Assembly: GCF_946998835.1 (NCBI RefSeq)
Contig: NZ_CAMQAZ010000015.1
Location: forward strand, 1-60,020
DNA from: an uncultured Corynebacterium sp.
Lineage (GTDB): Bacteria; Actinomycetota; Actinomycetes; Mycobacteriales; Mycobacteriaceae
Direction: 5' to 3'
Length of the DNA stretch: 60,020 nt
Below, in pieces: positions 27,716-36,843 of the stretch. The position numbers were made by a program, and so were the translations under genes. Position 1 is the first letter of the stretch. Each line of letters starts with the position of its first letter. The notes below the pieces were generated by a model. That model ran no database searches and was not told where the DNA came from. It saw only the letters and a list, made by a program, of their open reading frames with translations.

Positions 27716-30268
27716 CTATTTCCGAAAGGGCTGTGACCGTTTTGCAGCAAAAAACCCGCCAACAGTGACGACGACCAGTGTCACGACAGCCAGAATCCCT
27801 ACCGAAGCGCCCGATCGCACGGAAATACTCACTGATTGAGAAATAGGCGCGCCATCGGGAGATTCGAGCCACAGCAACAAATTGTGGGAACTAGCGCCGC
27901 CTCCTCGCGGCCGCTGCCCTTCCGGCGCATTGGTTGCCGAAGTGAATTCCGCATCGTCACCTGACTTCGGAGTGAACTGGACAGTCACCGATCCCTTAGC
28001 GGGGATGGAAGCTTCGTACTTCTCCTCCATCACCGAATCACCAGCTCCTACGCGCACGAACGCGGGCACCGGCAGCGGCAGCCCGTTGCGTGCCAGCACC
28101 ACAACCGGTGACAACTGAGTTGCGCGCGTGTAGACACCACCAGGAGCCACCAGGGTCACCGAATTACGCAGGCGCCGAGTCATAATCAGCGCCTGGTCAC
28201 TGAGCTCCTCACTCTGCTGCTGTACTTCGGCGGAATGCGTCATGTCCCGTCGGCCGAGCGCCGTAAATGAGCGCAGCAAGTCGTGGCGCAGCGGGCGGGT
28301 GAATTCATACCGCGTGAGTGCCACGTTCGAATTGTTGGACATGATTGTGGTGAGATCAGTGATTTCGCGCGAGGCCAGCTGCGCCTTGTCCACGCGTGCC
28401 TCATTCACCGGCGCGGGATCGGCTATCTCGTCGATTGGGGTGACAGGCCCCGCATCTAGGTCGTGAGCCGCGCTGCTAAGCGTGTCAGCCAGTGGTGTCG
28501 GCTCCGCCAAATTGGAGTGCACCGCGTCCCGAACTGCGGCCATGAAATCCTCAGCATCACTGGCGCGAGGATTCCAACCGGCCGGTGGGGCCGCCACCAC
28601 GGCTGCGCGGGAATCATTCGAATCGGCCAGTGATTGGAACATCGTGCCGATTGCCATTTGCATACGTGCAGTCTCGGAGTCGATGCTGAAATTGTAACGG
28701 CCGAGCACGTTCGAATACGCCACCGTCTGCGGCGATCGTCCGGTCGCCGCCAGAGAGGCCGTCAGTGCTCCGGGGAGGGCGAAGGCGCGGCTGCCGTCGG
28801 CAAGCACGCCACTGTGGCCCGTGGGCAACGTCAGACCGTCGGCGGTGACGGCGGTGTTGTCCGCGACTAACACGGTGGTATCGTGTGCCGCCTCTGGCGG
28901 AGTCGGTGGGGGCGGTGCCGACGTGTCCTGATCTGCGCGGTCTTCGAATGCGCGCTCCGGAGTGATTCCGTCCAGGGCCGTGGCCGCGGAATACAGCGGA
29001 GTGCTTTCCGACGTCACGAACCCCTCGGCTGGCAGGTAAACCCCCGGCAGTGTCTGGACATTTAAATGCTTGGCAATAGTGTGCTGACCAGCGGCAAGTG
29101 CCTCCATGGAAAGCTCTTGATCGCCAACGCGAGCGACAGCACTGATATCGGTACCACCCCATGGCAGCGACAGCGTACAGGTGTCTTGCGTGAGCTTGTG
29201 CAGGCGCTCGAGCCAGGAAGCGGCAGCGTCGCTAGCGGGCATGTGCGTGAGGTTGGTATCGTCCGCGCTGCCCCAGGAATCACGCAGCCGTGGAGAGGCC
29301 TCCACGGGGCTTGGCCGACTGTTACCAATCCAGTATTCGTCGGTCATCCGGGAGATCGCATCGAGGGTCTCTGGGTCGATAGCGATGCACGTTGACTCCC
29401 GCAGCCGTTGTCCATCGGGCCCACTGAAGCCCTTTTCCAATGATGTGAGCAGGCCGTCGAGACGGCCACCATTGTCGAGGGAATCTGCCAGTGAGTTATT
29501 GGTCAGAATGAGATTCGGTGACGAGGGTGCGTCACCGGTTTCGCCACCGACTAGTGGTACTGGCTGGCTGATGGGCCAAATCAGGGAAAACGGCGCGGGG
29601 TCTTGGTTGGCCGGCGCGTCGGGAGTGCCAGCATCGGTGTCGGTATCTTCCTCGTCATCGGCACGTTCCCCCGACTCGTCCGTCGCAGCAAGCGGATCGG
29701 TGACCGGCAGTAGTACGCGCGTCTCTGCCAGGAGGCGGTCAATGTCATCCACTGGCTGACCATTGGCGTTGATGAGCAGTGGAAATGTACCCGCCTCAGT
29801 GATGTCGAGTCCCTCCGGTGCCGGCGCGGAGATAGGAACGTTCAAGGTAATCTCGCGCGTCTCCCCCGCTTTCAGCACAATCGGGGTACTGAAATCACCA
29901 GCCACATTGAAGACCGATTCGGGCTCGGCGAGAATCGTCCGCGCATCGGCAGAGGAAGCCAACGCATCAGCTCGCTGCAGGCGCAGCGACACATTGCTGA
30001 TATCCGCATCAGAGGTGTTGCGCACCTGCACTTTGACGGTCAGCGTCGAATGCAAAGGCGCGACCTGAGGTGTGAAATCGGTTATTGAAAGCCGAAGGGG
30101 GCCTTGCTCGCCGACACGATTGGTGCTGCTTCCCCACAGCTGCTGGTCCTGTGCAAAAGCTGGGGGCGCAACGGCCGTCGGCAAGCACAGTACGAGCGCA
30201 GCGGTAGCGGCCGTGACTTTACGAACAGCAGTCCTTGGCAACTCCAACCTGAACATAGAGGCAATCAC
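27716..30268 (-). CDS. DUF6049 family secreted, membrane-anchored protein
   Basis: This 850-residue protein has a signal peptide (about residues 14-40, with AATAALVLCLPTAVAPPAFA and likely cleavage after AFA) and one C-terminal helix (VGILAVVTLVVVTVGGFFAA) before a basic tail. Most of it should therefore be outside the cell, anchored by its end. It matches the large protein encoded between the NUDIX gene and murJ in mycobacteria and corynebacteria; its function is not known, but the constant link with murJ suggests a cell-wall role. The start is GTG at 30268, overlapping the NUDIX stop as GTGA. An acidic low-complexity stretch lies near residues 195-225. Confidence 0.85.
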   Translation of the reverse strand: MIASMFRLELPRTAVRKVTAATAALVLCLPTAVAPPAFAQDQQLWGSSTNRVGEQGPLRLSITDFTPQVAPLHSTLTVKVQVRNTSDADISNVSLRLQRADALASSADARTILAEPESVFNVAGDFSTPIVLKAGETREITLNVPISAPAPEGLDITEAGTFPLLINANGQPVDDIDRLLAETRVLLPVTDPLAATDESGERADDEEDTDTDAGTPDAPANQDPAPFSLIWPISQPVPLVGGETGDAPSSPNLILTNNSLADSLDNGGRLDGLLTSLEKGFSGPDGQRLRESTCIAIDPETLDAISRMTDEYWIGNSRPSPVEASPRLRDSWGSADDTNLTHMPASDAAASWLERLHKLTQDTCTLSLPWGGTDISAVARVGDQELSMEALAAGQHTIAKHLNVQTLPGVYLPAEGFVTSESTPLYSAATALDGITPERAFEDRADQDTSAPPPPTPPEAAHDTTVLVADNTAVTADGLTLPTGHSGVLADGSRAFALPGALTASLAATGRSPQTVAYSNVLGRYNFSIDSETARMQMAIGTMFQSLADSNDSRAAVVAAPPAGWNPRASDAEDFMAAVRDAVHSNLAEPTPLADTLSSAAHDLDAGPVTPIDEIADPAPVNEARVDKAQLASREITDLTTIMSNNSNVALTRYEFTRPLRHDLLRSFTALGRRDMTHSAEVQQQSEELSDQALIMTRRLRNSVTLVAPGGVYTRATQLSPVVVLARNGLPLPVPAFVRVGAGDSVMEEKYEASIPAKGSVTVQFTPKSGDDAEFTSATNAPEGQRPRGGGASSHNLLLWLESPDGAPISQSVSISVRSGASVGILAVVTLVVVTVGGFFAAKRSQPFRK

Positions 30269-31122
30269 CTCGGCGTCTGCCGACCTGCTCGCTTCTCCGC
30301 GCGGGCGAGATCGGGCAGCATATTGTGTGCGCGCCGGGCCAGTTTGCGCTCGTCAGCGTAGGCCAGCCGTTCCACGAGGGTATCCACAGGAACCCACATG
30401 ACTTGAGTGACCTCGGGGTCCTCGTCGTTCAAATCGCCATCGACGTAGCGCAGAAGGTGGTGGTGCACGGTCTTGTGAATCCGCATGCCGTCGGAGACAA
30501 ACCAGTAGTCAATAACGCCGAGCTCTTCGATGACCTCGCCGCGAATACCCGTCTCTTCCCAGACTTCGCGTTCGGCAGTGGAATCGAAGGCTTCGCCGGA
30601 CTCGACATGGCCCTTGGGCATTGACCACAGCAGACGTCCGCGGCGATCGTGCCGGCCAATCAGCGCAACATAAATCCGCGACAGATCGACCTTGCCGCCG
30701 TCGCCGACCGCCTCAGCCAGGCCAGAGACGACCAATCCGCCCGCTGACGTCTCAATCGAGGTCTGCATCGGCGCCGTATTCTGCGGGCGCGATGCCTGCG
30801 CGCGACGATTATTCGTGCGCTTCGACTGTGCGTTACGACGGCGGTTGTGCCTATCCTGCCCGTGTTTGCGGCTGCCGCGATTGTGCGACTGCTTCGAGCC
30901 CCGTGCCGACTTCGATGATTTGGAAGACTTCTTGGCACCACCGGAGATTGGCTTGCCCGATTTGGGGCCATTGGCGCCAGAGTTGTTGCGCTTCGCGGAA
31001 TTTCCGCTGCTAGTAGCGCTATTGGTGTTGGTGGACGCGGAAGCGCCGCCCCTTCTGCGCGGTCGCCGACGACGTCGACGGTTCGTTCCCGCCGAGTTGT
31101 CATTGCGTACCACGTTGTTCAT
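30265..31122 (-). CDS. NUDIX hydrolase with an Arg-rich N-terminal extension
   Basis: This 285-residue protein carries a NUDIX domain at its C-terminal end: the box GX5EX7REUXEEXGU is GHVESGEAFDSTAEREVWEE plus TGI (171-193). NUDIX enzymes cleave nucleoside diphosphates linked to another group; the substrate is not evident. The first 120 residues are very basic and low-complexity (RRRRRRPRRRGG, then Lys/Ser/Asn-rich), which suggests RNA or DNA contact. The start at 31122 is preferred because an upstream in-frame codon would run into the divergent pcnA gene. It is 40 bases from pcnA and overlaps the DUF6049 gene. Confidence 0.88.
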   Translation of the reverse strand: MNNVVRNDNSAGTNRRRRRRPRRRGGASASTNTNSATSSGNSAKRNNSGANGPKSGKPISGGAKKSSKSSKSARGSKQSHNRGSRKHGQDRHNRRRNAQSKRTNNRRAQASRPQNTAPMQTSIETSAGGLVVSGLAEAVGDGGKVDLSRIYVALIGRHDRRGRLLWSMPKGHVESGEAFDSTAEREVWEETGIRGEVIEELGVIDYWFVSDGMRIHKTVHHHLLRYVDGDLNDEDPEVTQVMWVPVDTLVERLAYADERKLARRAHNMLPDLARAEKRAGRQTPR

Positions 31123-31162
31123 TCCACTTAGACTACCGGGTTTATAGGTATAAGCGGGTATT

Positions 31163-32725
31163 GTGTCGGTCGTGACACAATCGACTCCTTCAACGACAAA
31201 TGGTGAACAGCCCGAGGACACTACGCCCCACGGCGCTACTCCGGCTGCTGCCGACGTGGACCCACAAGTGCGCAAGACCGCAATGCTCGCAGTAGCAGAT
31301 CAGGCGATTGCCAAGGAGTCGGAAATTCTCGATTCGTTGGCGGCCGCGTTTAATACGGCCGGCCACCGGTTGTACCTTGTCGGCGGTTCTGTGCGCGATG
31401 CCCTCTTAGGGCGCCTGGGGGTGGATCTTGATTTCACCACCGACGCTCGCCCGGAGGTAACGCGCGCCATTCTCGATGACTGGGCCGACATCGTTTGGGA
31501 TACCGGTATTGAGTTTGGCACGCTGTCCGCAGAGCGCCACGGCCGTCAGGTGGAGATCACCACGTTCCGTGCGGACACCTACGACCAGGTGAGCCGTAAT
31601 CCGGAAGTCACCTTTGGCGACACGCTGGAAGGCGACCTAATCCGGCGCGACTTCCGCTGTAACGCCATCGCCGTCGAGCTGCATGGTGACGGTACCCGCA
31701 CCTTCCTCGACCCGCTCGGAGGTTTCGAAGACTTGGTTGCGGGGGTGTTGGATACCCCAGGTGCGCCGGAGATTAGCTTTGGCGACGATCCCCTGCGCAT
31801 GCTGCGCGCCTGCCGTTTCGCATCCCAGCTCGGGTTCGATGTGGCACCGCGGGTGTTGAAGGCCTTAAAGGAAATGTCCAGCGAGATTGACCGCATCACG
31901 GTTGAGCGCGTCTCCGCTGAGCTGAACAAACTCATCCTGGGTGCAGACCCCAGTCGAGGCATCGACCTGATGGTGGAATCCGGGTTGGCTGACCGCGTCC
32001 TGCCGGAGATTTCCGACATGCGCATGACGCAGGATGAACACCGCCAGCACAAGGATGTCTACCAACACTCCCTGCAGGTCATGCGGCAGGCCATTGACCA
32101 GGAAGAACCGGGTGAACCGGATCTCGTGCTGCGCTGGGCGGCGCTGCTGCACGACTGCGGCAAACCCGCCACCCGTGCCTACAACGAGCAGGGCAACGTC
32201 ACCTTCTATCAGCATGAGGTGGTCGGTGCGAAGCTGGTGCGACGCCGTCTTCGGAAGCTGAAGTTCCCGAAGAAGACCAGCCACGAGATCTCACAGCTGG
32301 TCTATCTGCACATGCGCTTCCACGGTTACGGCGAAGGCAAGTGGACGGACTCGGCAGTGCGCCGCTATGTCACCGATGCCGGAGACCTTTTGGAACGGCT
32401 CAACAAAATCGTGCGGGCTGACTGTACGACGAGGAACCGTCGTAAAGCAGCACGCCTCGCGCGAGCCTGCGACAGCCTGGAAGCGCGAATTGAAGAGCTC
32501 GCCGAGCAGGAGGACCTCGCACGTGTGCGCCCGGACCTGGACGGTAACGAGATCATGGAAATTCTGGATTTAAAGCCCGGCAAGGAAGTCGGGCAGGCCT
32601 GGAATTACCTGAAAGAGCTGCGACTGGAGTCCGGTCCGCTGGAGCGCGAAGATGCTATTCTGGCGCTGAAAAAATGGTGGTACGAGCAGTCCGGTGAGCC
32701 GGCCGAAAGCGAAAGTGAGAGCTAA
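31163..32725 (+). CDS. pcnA: CCA tRNA nucleotidyltransferase / PcnA family
   Basis: This 520-residue protein has the class II nucleotidyltransferase head: LYLVGGSVRDALLGR (71-84) and the metal pair D88-L-D90, with RRDFRCNAIAVEL as the nucleotide-binding part. An HD domain follows (LLHDCGKPATR, near residue 330). Such proteins add or repair the 3' CCA of tRNA, which is needed here because tRNA-Ile encodes no CCA. The start is GTG 31163. Its stop overlaps the next start as TAATG. The first 45 residues are an unstructured extra. Confidence 0.94.
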   Translation: MSVVTQSTPSTTNGEQPEDTTPHGATPAAADVDPQVRKTAMLAVADQAIAKESEILDSLAAAFNTAGHRLYLVGGSVRDALLGRLGVDLDFTTDARPEVTRAILDDWADIVWDTGIEFGTLSAERHGRQVEITTFRADTYDQVSRNPEVTFGDTLEGDLIRRDFRCNAIAVELHGDGTRTFLDPLGGFEDLVAGVLDTPGAPEISFGDDPLRMLRACRFASQLGFDVAPRVLKALKEMSSEIDRITVERVSAELNKLILGADPSRGIDLMVESGLADRVLPEISDMRMTQDEHRQHKDVYQHSLQVMRQAIDQEEPGEPDLVLRWAALLHDCGKPATRAYNEQGNVTFYQHEVVGAKLVRRRLRKLKFPKKTSHEISQLVYLHMRFHGYGEGKWTDSAVRRYVTDAGDLLERLNKIVRADCTTRNRRKAARLARACDSLEARIEELAEQEDLARVRPDLDGNEIMEILDLKPGKEVGQAWNYLKELRLESGPLEREDAILALKKWWYEQSGEPAESESES

Positions 32726-33366
32726 TGGCACCGATTAATCCGGAAAACCTCTATGGGGACCGGTTCTTTACCAGCCTTGAGCGCAATGACCCGGCCGCCG
32801 GCATGCTGCTGCTTGCCGCGCCGGGCATGCTCTCGCCGGAGTTCGCCCGCTCGGTCATTTTCCTCATTGAGCACGATGAACACGGCACCCTCGGCGTTGA
32901 CCTCACGCAGCGTTCACAGACTCCTGTGCACAATGTGCTGGAGCCCTGGGCGCCATTGATGGCTAAGCCGCCGGTGCTCTACGTCGGTGGCCCGGTCAAC
33001 CAGACGCAGCCAATCTGCATTGGCGTGGTGCGAAATGGCGCCACCGTCTCAGAGGAGACCGACAACATCACCGGCGCACCGCTGATGGAACGTATCGCGC
33101 ACCGGTTTGCGCTGGTCAACATCGGTGTGAAGCCGGAGGATGTGCGTGATCGCATCGATGGTGCGCGTATCTTCGCCGGTTATGCCGGCTGGGATCCGGG
33201 TCAGTTGGAAGACGAACTCGACCGCGGGGATTGGTACGTCGCCCCCGCCCTGCCCTCCGATGTACTTGCCCCTGCTGCCGCTGACATCTGGGGTGATTGC
33301 ATGCGCCGTCAGCCCTGGCCGCTGCCGTTGTATGGCACCTATCCCGTAGATGTCCGCGACAACTAA
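32725..33366 (+). CDS. YqgE/AlgH family protein
   Basis: This 213-residue protein belongs to the DUF179 family: AAGMLLLAAPGMLSPEFARSVIFLIEHDEHGTLGVDL and GGPVNQTQP are typical, as are AGYAGWDPGQLEDELDRGDWYV near the end. No biochemical function is established for the family. It overlaps pcnA by one base and is followed without a gap by brnF. Confidence 0.92.
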   Translation: MAPINPENLYGDRFFTSLERNDPAAGMLLLAAPGMLSPEFARSVIFLIEHDEHGTLGVDLTQRSQTPVHNVLEPWAPLMAKPPVLYVGGPVNQTQPICIGVVRNGATVSEETDNITGAPLMERIAHRFALVNIGVKPEDVRDRIDGARIFAGYAGWDPGQLEDELDRGDWYVAPALPSDVLAPAAADIWGDCMRRQPWPLPLYGTYPVDVRDN

Positions 33367-34158
33367 ATGGGTGAGAACATCAATATCGAGGGAAATAGCG
33401 CCGAGGTAAACGCCACTGCAACTAGCAACCGCAGCGACATAGCCGCCGGTATTCGGCAGACACTGCCCGTGGGTATGGGCCTTATTCCGCTGGGCCTCGC
33501 TTTTGGGCTGCTCGTCGCCCAGACCGGTTTTAGCTGGTGGTGGGCACCAATCTTCTCCATTGTGGTCTATGCGGGGTCGATGGAGTTCCTCGCTGTTGGC
33601 CTGGTCATGGCCCATACTGGTCTGCTCGGCTGTGCAGTGACCTCGTTTATGGTCAACTTCCGCCACGTCTTCTATGGGCTGACGTTCCCCCGCGACAGGA
33701 TCCGCTCCCGTCTCGGTCGCGCATACTCGACATATGCGCTTACCGACGAGTCGTATGCTATTGTCTCTGCGGCGAATCCAACCGAAGAGATGTCGGGCCG
33801 CCGCCTGCTCACGATTCAGATTCTCTGCCAATTGCTGTGGGTGGGCTCCGGTATTGTCGGGGCCTTGACGGGAGCAGCGTTGCCCGAGGGGATCCGCGGT
33901 GCCGAGTTCGCACTGGTAGCGCTTTTTACGGTGCTGGCCATGGACGCGTTTGAGACTTCCAAGGACTGGTCATTGCCCCTGTCGGCCATCGTCTGCACGT
34001 TGGTGGGTTGGCTGATTAACCCCAAGCAAATGCTGGTTATCGGGCTGCTTCTGTACTTCGGAATCCTGCTGCTGCGCGTGTGGTCACCGGGAGTGGATCG
34101 GGTGATGCGCATGACGTCGGCAAGCACGGAGCGTACGGCGGAGGGAGAGCGCGCATGA
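33367..34158 (+). CDS. brnF: branched-chain amino acid exporter, large subunit (AzlC/BrnF)
   Basis: This 263-residue membrane protein is of the AzlC family: GIRQTLPVGMGLIPLGLAFGLLVAQTGFSWWWAPIFSIVVYAGSMEFLAVGL is diagnostic, with about seven membrane helices. With BrnE it exports isoleucine, leucine, valine and methionine in C. glutamicum. The ATG follows the yqgE stop immediately. No lrp regulator gene, which adjoins brnFE in C. glutamicum, is present here. Confidence 0.9.
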   Translation: MGENINIEGNSAEVNATATSNRSDIAAGIRQTLPVGMGLIPLGLAFGLLVAQTGFSWWWAPIFSIVVYAGSMEFLAVGLVMAHTGLLGCAVTSFMVNFRHVFYGLTFPRDRIRSRLGRAYSTYALTDESYAIVSAANPTEEMSGRRLLTIQILCQLLWVGSGIVGALTGAALPEGIRGAEFALVALFTVLAMDAFETSKDWSLPLSAIVCTLVGWLINPKQMLVIGLLLYFGILLLRVWSPGVDRVMRMTSASTERTAEGERA

Positions 34159-34505
34159 CCGCATTGCCCAATTCTGGCTATGTGCTTGCCGCGCTCTTTG
34201 CGATGGGTGCGGTGACAGTTGCGCTGCGCGCACTGCCGTTTGCCTTCGTGCGCACTCTGAAGGGCTCTCCCCTGTTCGAATTCCTCGGCACGACCATGCC
34301 GGTTGGAGTCATGGTTGCGTTGGTTGCCTACACCGTCTTTGGCCGGTTGGGGCTCAGCGGCGAGGGTGGCGACCCCGGCGCCGCGTGGGCCGTGCCCGTG
34401 GCGCTGGTGGTCACCATCTTCCTGCACTGGTGGCGGCGCAACACCGTGGCCTCGATATTTGTGGGCACGGCGCTGTATATGGTGCTCGTGAACCTGGTCG
34501 TGTGA
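34155..34505 (+). CDS. brnE: branched-chain amino acid exporter, small subunit (AzlD/BrnE)
   Basis: This 116-residue protein has four hydrophobic segments and the AzlD pattern ALRALPFAF and MPVGVMVALVAYTVF. The start at 34155 overlaps the brnF stop as ATGA and fits the family length; a longer in-frame start inside brnF is not needed. It ends one base before the stop of the convergent hypothetical gene. Confidence 0.9.
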   Translation: MTALPNSGYVLAALFAMGAVTVALRALPFAFVRTLKGSPLFEFLGTTMPVGVMVALVAYTVFGRLGLSGEGGDPGAAWAVPVALVVTIFLHWWRRNTVASIFVGTALYMVLVNLVV

Positions 34506-35648
34506 CTACACGCGCAGGTGACCGACGCGCTGCCAAGCCGGGTCGTAAGCGGTGTCAACAACGTGCTCGCCCTCGGACCACTTCTCCGCAAGCGTACGCA
34601 AACCAGCCTCAGCGTCGGAGGCTGGGTCAATGAAAAAGTGCATCAGAGCCATGCCATCGCACTGTTCCGTCGCGACGAAAATACCCTTGTCCTCAGCGAT
34701 GACTTCGGCAGCAGCGGTATTGAACTCAGAGAGGGATTCCTTGGACTCGTCCGTCGGCAAGCCCTTGTCATCAATGCGAGCAAGCATGAGCTGAATCAGG
34801 ACATGCTGCGTCATAGTCGGGCTCACTAGCTGCGTAATCGGAGCGCGAGTAGCGACGACGAGCGGCTGGCCGTTGGCTTCGGCATCAATGGTGAGCCACT
34901 CCGGGCACTCTTCCGCGAGCTTCTCGACGACACTGCCCAGCTCCGGTAGCGGGATAGCACCTTCAGGCTCCTCGCCAGCGAAGGCAAAGCCGCGCAGCCA
35001 CAGGCCGAAGTCCTCCTCACCGAGAGCCAGCTGCAGCAGCGTGAAACCGAGTTGAGCTACCAGGCGCTCGCCGTCCTCCAGCTGAGCAATTGCCGGGAAC
35101 AGCGGGTGGAACAGGCGAACGTCCACTGCCCCATGGCCAGTACTCACAGCCACGCGGGCATCTGCCGGGTCGACCTCGGCGGGAGCCTCAGCATCGAGAG
35201 AGCCCTGCGCAACCAACGTGGCCGCGACATCTCCCAGCGACAGCTTCATCGCCGGGTCTGCCTGACGGAGGTCGGTGAAAGACCACACTGCGCCGTCGTC
35301 AGGCGCGGCCTCCAGCCAACGGCGAGCGACTGGGCGCAGCTCCGGGTCACCTGCGGCGCTCACAGTCAGAAGATGGCGAGAATACGGAGCACCGGCCTCA
35401 AAACCCCAAATGAGGCGGTCATTAATAGCGGCGATGCGGCCGCCGACTTCCTTCTGGACATCAATAATGTCCACATCGGCGGCGTTCGGTGCGCCATCGA
35501 CACCGAGCTGCACGCTGAACATTGCGTCGAGTGCATCGGCGCCAAAAGAGTTCCACCACGACCAGAACTCGTTGATTGCGGTCTCTTCTGCGGCGCGCTG
35601 CTCCGGTGAGACAGGGGCCGGATTCTCGTTAGCCATATTGGATTTCAC
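34506..35648 (-). CDS. hypothetical protein, function unknown
   Basis: This 380-residue acidic protein has no signal peptide or membrane segment and should be cytoplasmic. I do not recognise a domain with confidence. Its first part (AINEFWSWWNSFGADALDAMF) and the block ELRPVARRWLEAAPDDGAVWSFTDLRQ recall proteins of unknown function found next to housekeeping genes. The start is GTG 35648 or the in-frame ATG 35636; neither has a strong ribosome site. It is convergent with brnE. Confidence 0.75.
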   Translation of the reverse strand: MKSNMANENPAPVSPEQRAAEETAINEFWSWWNSFGADALDAMFSVQLGVDGAPNAADVDIIDVQKEVGGRIAAINDRLIWGFEAGAPYSRHLLTVSAAGDPELRPVARRWLEAAPDDGAVWSFTDLRQADPAMKLSLGDVAATLVAQGSLDAEAPAEVDPADARVAVSTGHGAVDVRLFHPLFPAIAQLEDGERLVAQLGFTLLQLALGEEDFGLWLRGFAFAGEEPEGAIPLPELGSVVEKLAEECPEWLTIDAEANGQPLVVATRAPITQLVSPTMTQHVLIQLMLARIDDKGLPTDESKESLSEFNTAAAEVIAEDKGIFVATEQCDGMALMHFFIDPASDAEAGLRTLAEKWSEGEHVVDTAYDPAWQRVGHLRV

Positions 35649-35772
35649 ACTTTCGTTTGCTCGTTTAAAACCGAACTTCCTATTGTGCGCCCCAGTATAT
35701 GTGGCTCTATGTCCCAGGCTGGATTCGTCTCTCAGCTACGTGTCCCAGGTCGGTCCTGGCTATGAGACCGCG

Positions 35773-36762
35773 CTACGCTGGCTGTCGCTCCGGCTCAGCT
35801 TCTGCCTCCTTGCCCCAACGAGCGGCATAGACCGCACAGATCATCAACTGAATCTGGTGGAAAATCATCAGCGGCAAAATGTAGAGGCTGGCATCGGCGC
35901 CGAAGATAACAGCGGCCATTGGCAGGCCGGTGGCCAGGGACTTCTTCGAACCACAGAACTGAATGGCAATGCGATCGCCGCGGTCGAAGCCCATCTTCTT
36001 TGCGATGAAACCAGACAGGCGCAACACGAACTCCACCAGCACGACCGAGAGCACACACAGAATGACAATGTCTCCGACTGGTACCTTCGACCAAATGCCC
36101 TGCACCATGCCCTGGGAGAATGCGGCGTAGACAACCATTGCGATGGAAAGTCGGTCGACATTCTTGGTCACCTTTGCCGCGGCGAACTTGAAGGTCCAGC
36201 GGCGAGTGACCTGGCCGATTGCGAATGGCAGCAGCAACTGCAGCGAAATATCCAAAAACACCGAAGAATCAACGTGGACGCCACCGCCAGTGGCCATCAG
36301 CAGCATCACTAGCACCGGTGTGACGACGATGCCCAGCAGGTTAGAAGCCGAAGCACTGACAATCGCACCAGCGACATTGCCCTTGGCGATGGACGTGAAG
36401 TTCACACTCGACTGCACTGTTGACGGGGCCAGCGTCATGTACAGAATGCCCAGGTAAAGCCCTGGGGAGAGAATCAAATCCAGCGGTTTCATCAACAGGC
36501 CGAGGATTGGGAACAGCACGAATGTGAAAGCCAGAATGGTCACGTGCAGTCGCCAGTGTTTGACACCGGCCAATGCGTCCTGCGGACTCAGGCGTGCACC
36601 GTAGAGGAAGAATAGGAAACCAATGGCAATCTTCGTTGCCCAGCCGAAAACCTCAGCGGTCGTGCCGCTTGCAGGAAAAATAATCGCCAGTATCGCTGCA
36701 GCAACGATACCGACGATGAGGGGATCTGGACGCCAATTCACAATTCGTTGCCACATGAACAA
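35773..36762 (-). CDS. bile acid:sodium symporter-like (SBF-like) transporter
   Basis: This 329-residue protein has about ten membrane helices and matches the SBF-like family, with FLYGARLSPQDALAGVKHWRLH, LAPSTVQSSVNFTSIAKGNVAGAIVSASASNLLG and FCGSKKSLATGLPMAAVIF as family marks. The substrate is unknown. The start is ATG 36762 or ATG 36756; no ribosome site is seen. It stands alone on the minus strand between two gaps of about 80-125 bases. Confidence 0.85.
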   Translation of the reverse strand: MFMWQRIVNWRPDPLIVGIVAAAILAIIFPASGTTAEVFGWATKIAIGFLFFLYGARLSPQDALAGVKHWRLHVTILAFTFVLFPILGLLMKPLDLILSPGLYLGILYMTLAPSTVQSSVNFTSIAKGNVAGAIVSASASNLLGIVVTPVLVMLLMATGGGVHVDSSVFLDISLQLLLPFAIGQVTRRWTFKFAAAKVTKNVDRLSIAMVVYAAFSQGMVQGIWSKVPVGDIVILCVLSVVLVEFVLRLSGFIAKKMGFDRGDRIAIQFCGSKKSLATGLPMAAVIFGADASLYILPLMIFHQIQLMICAVYAARWGKEAEAEPERQPA

Positions 36763-36843
36763 ATAGCTTAGTGTGCAACCAGATGTTGTCTTACTGTTTT
36801 GCTGTTTTACCGTTTTGCAGAAGCTTTTTCCTGCAATAACGTT

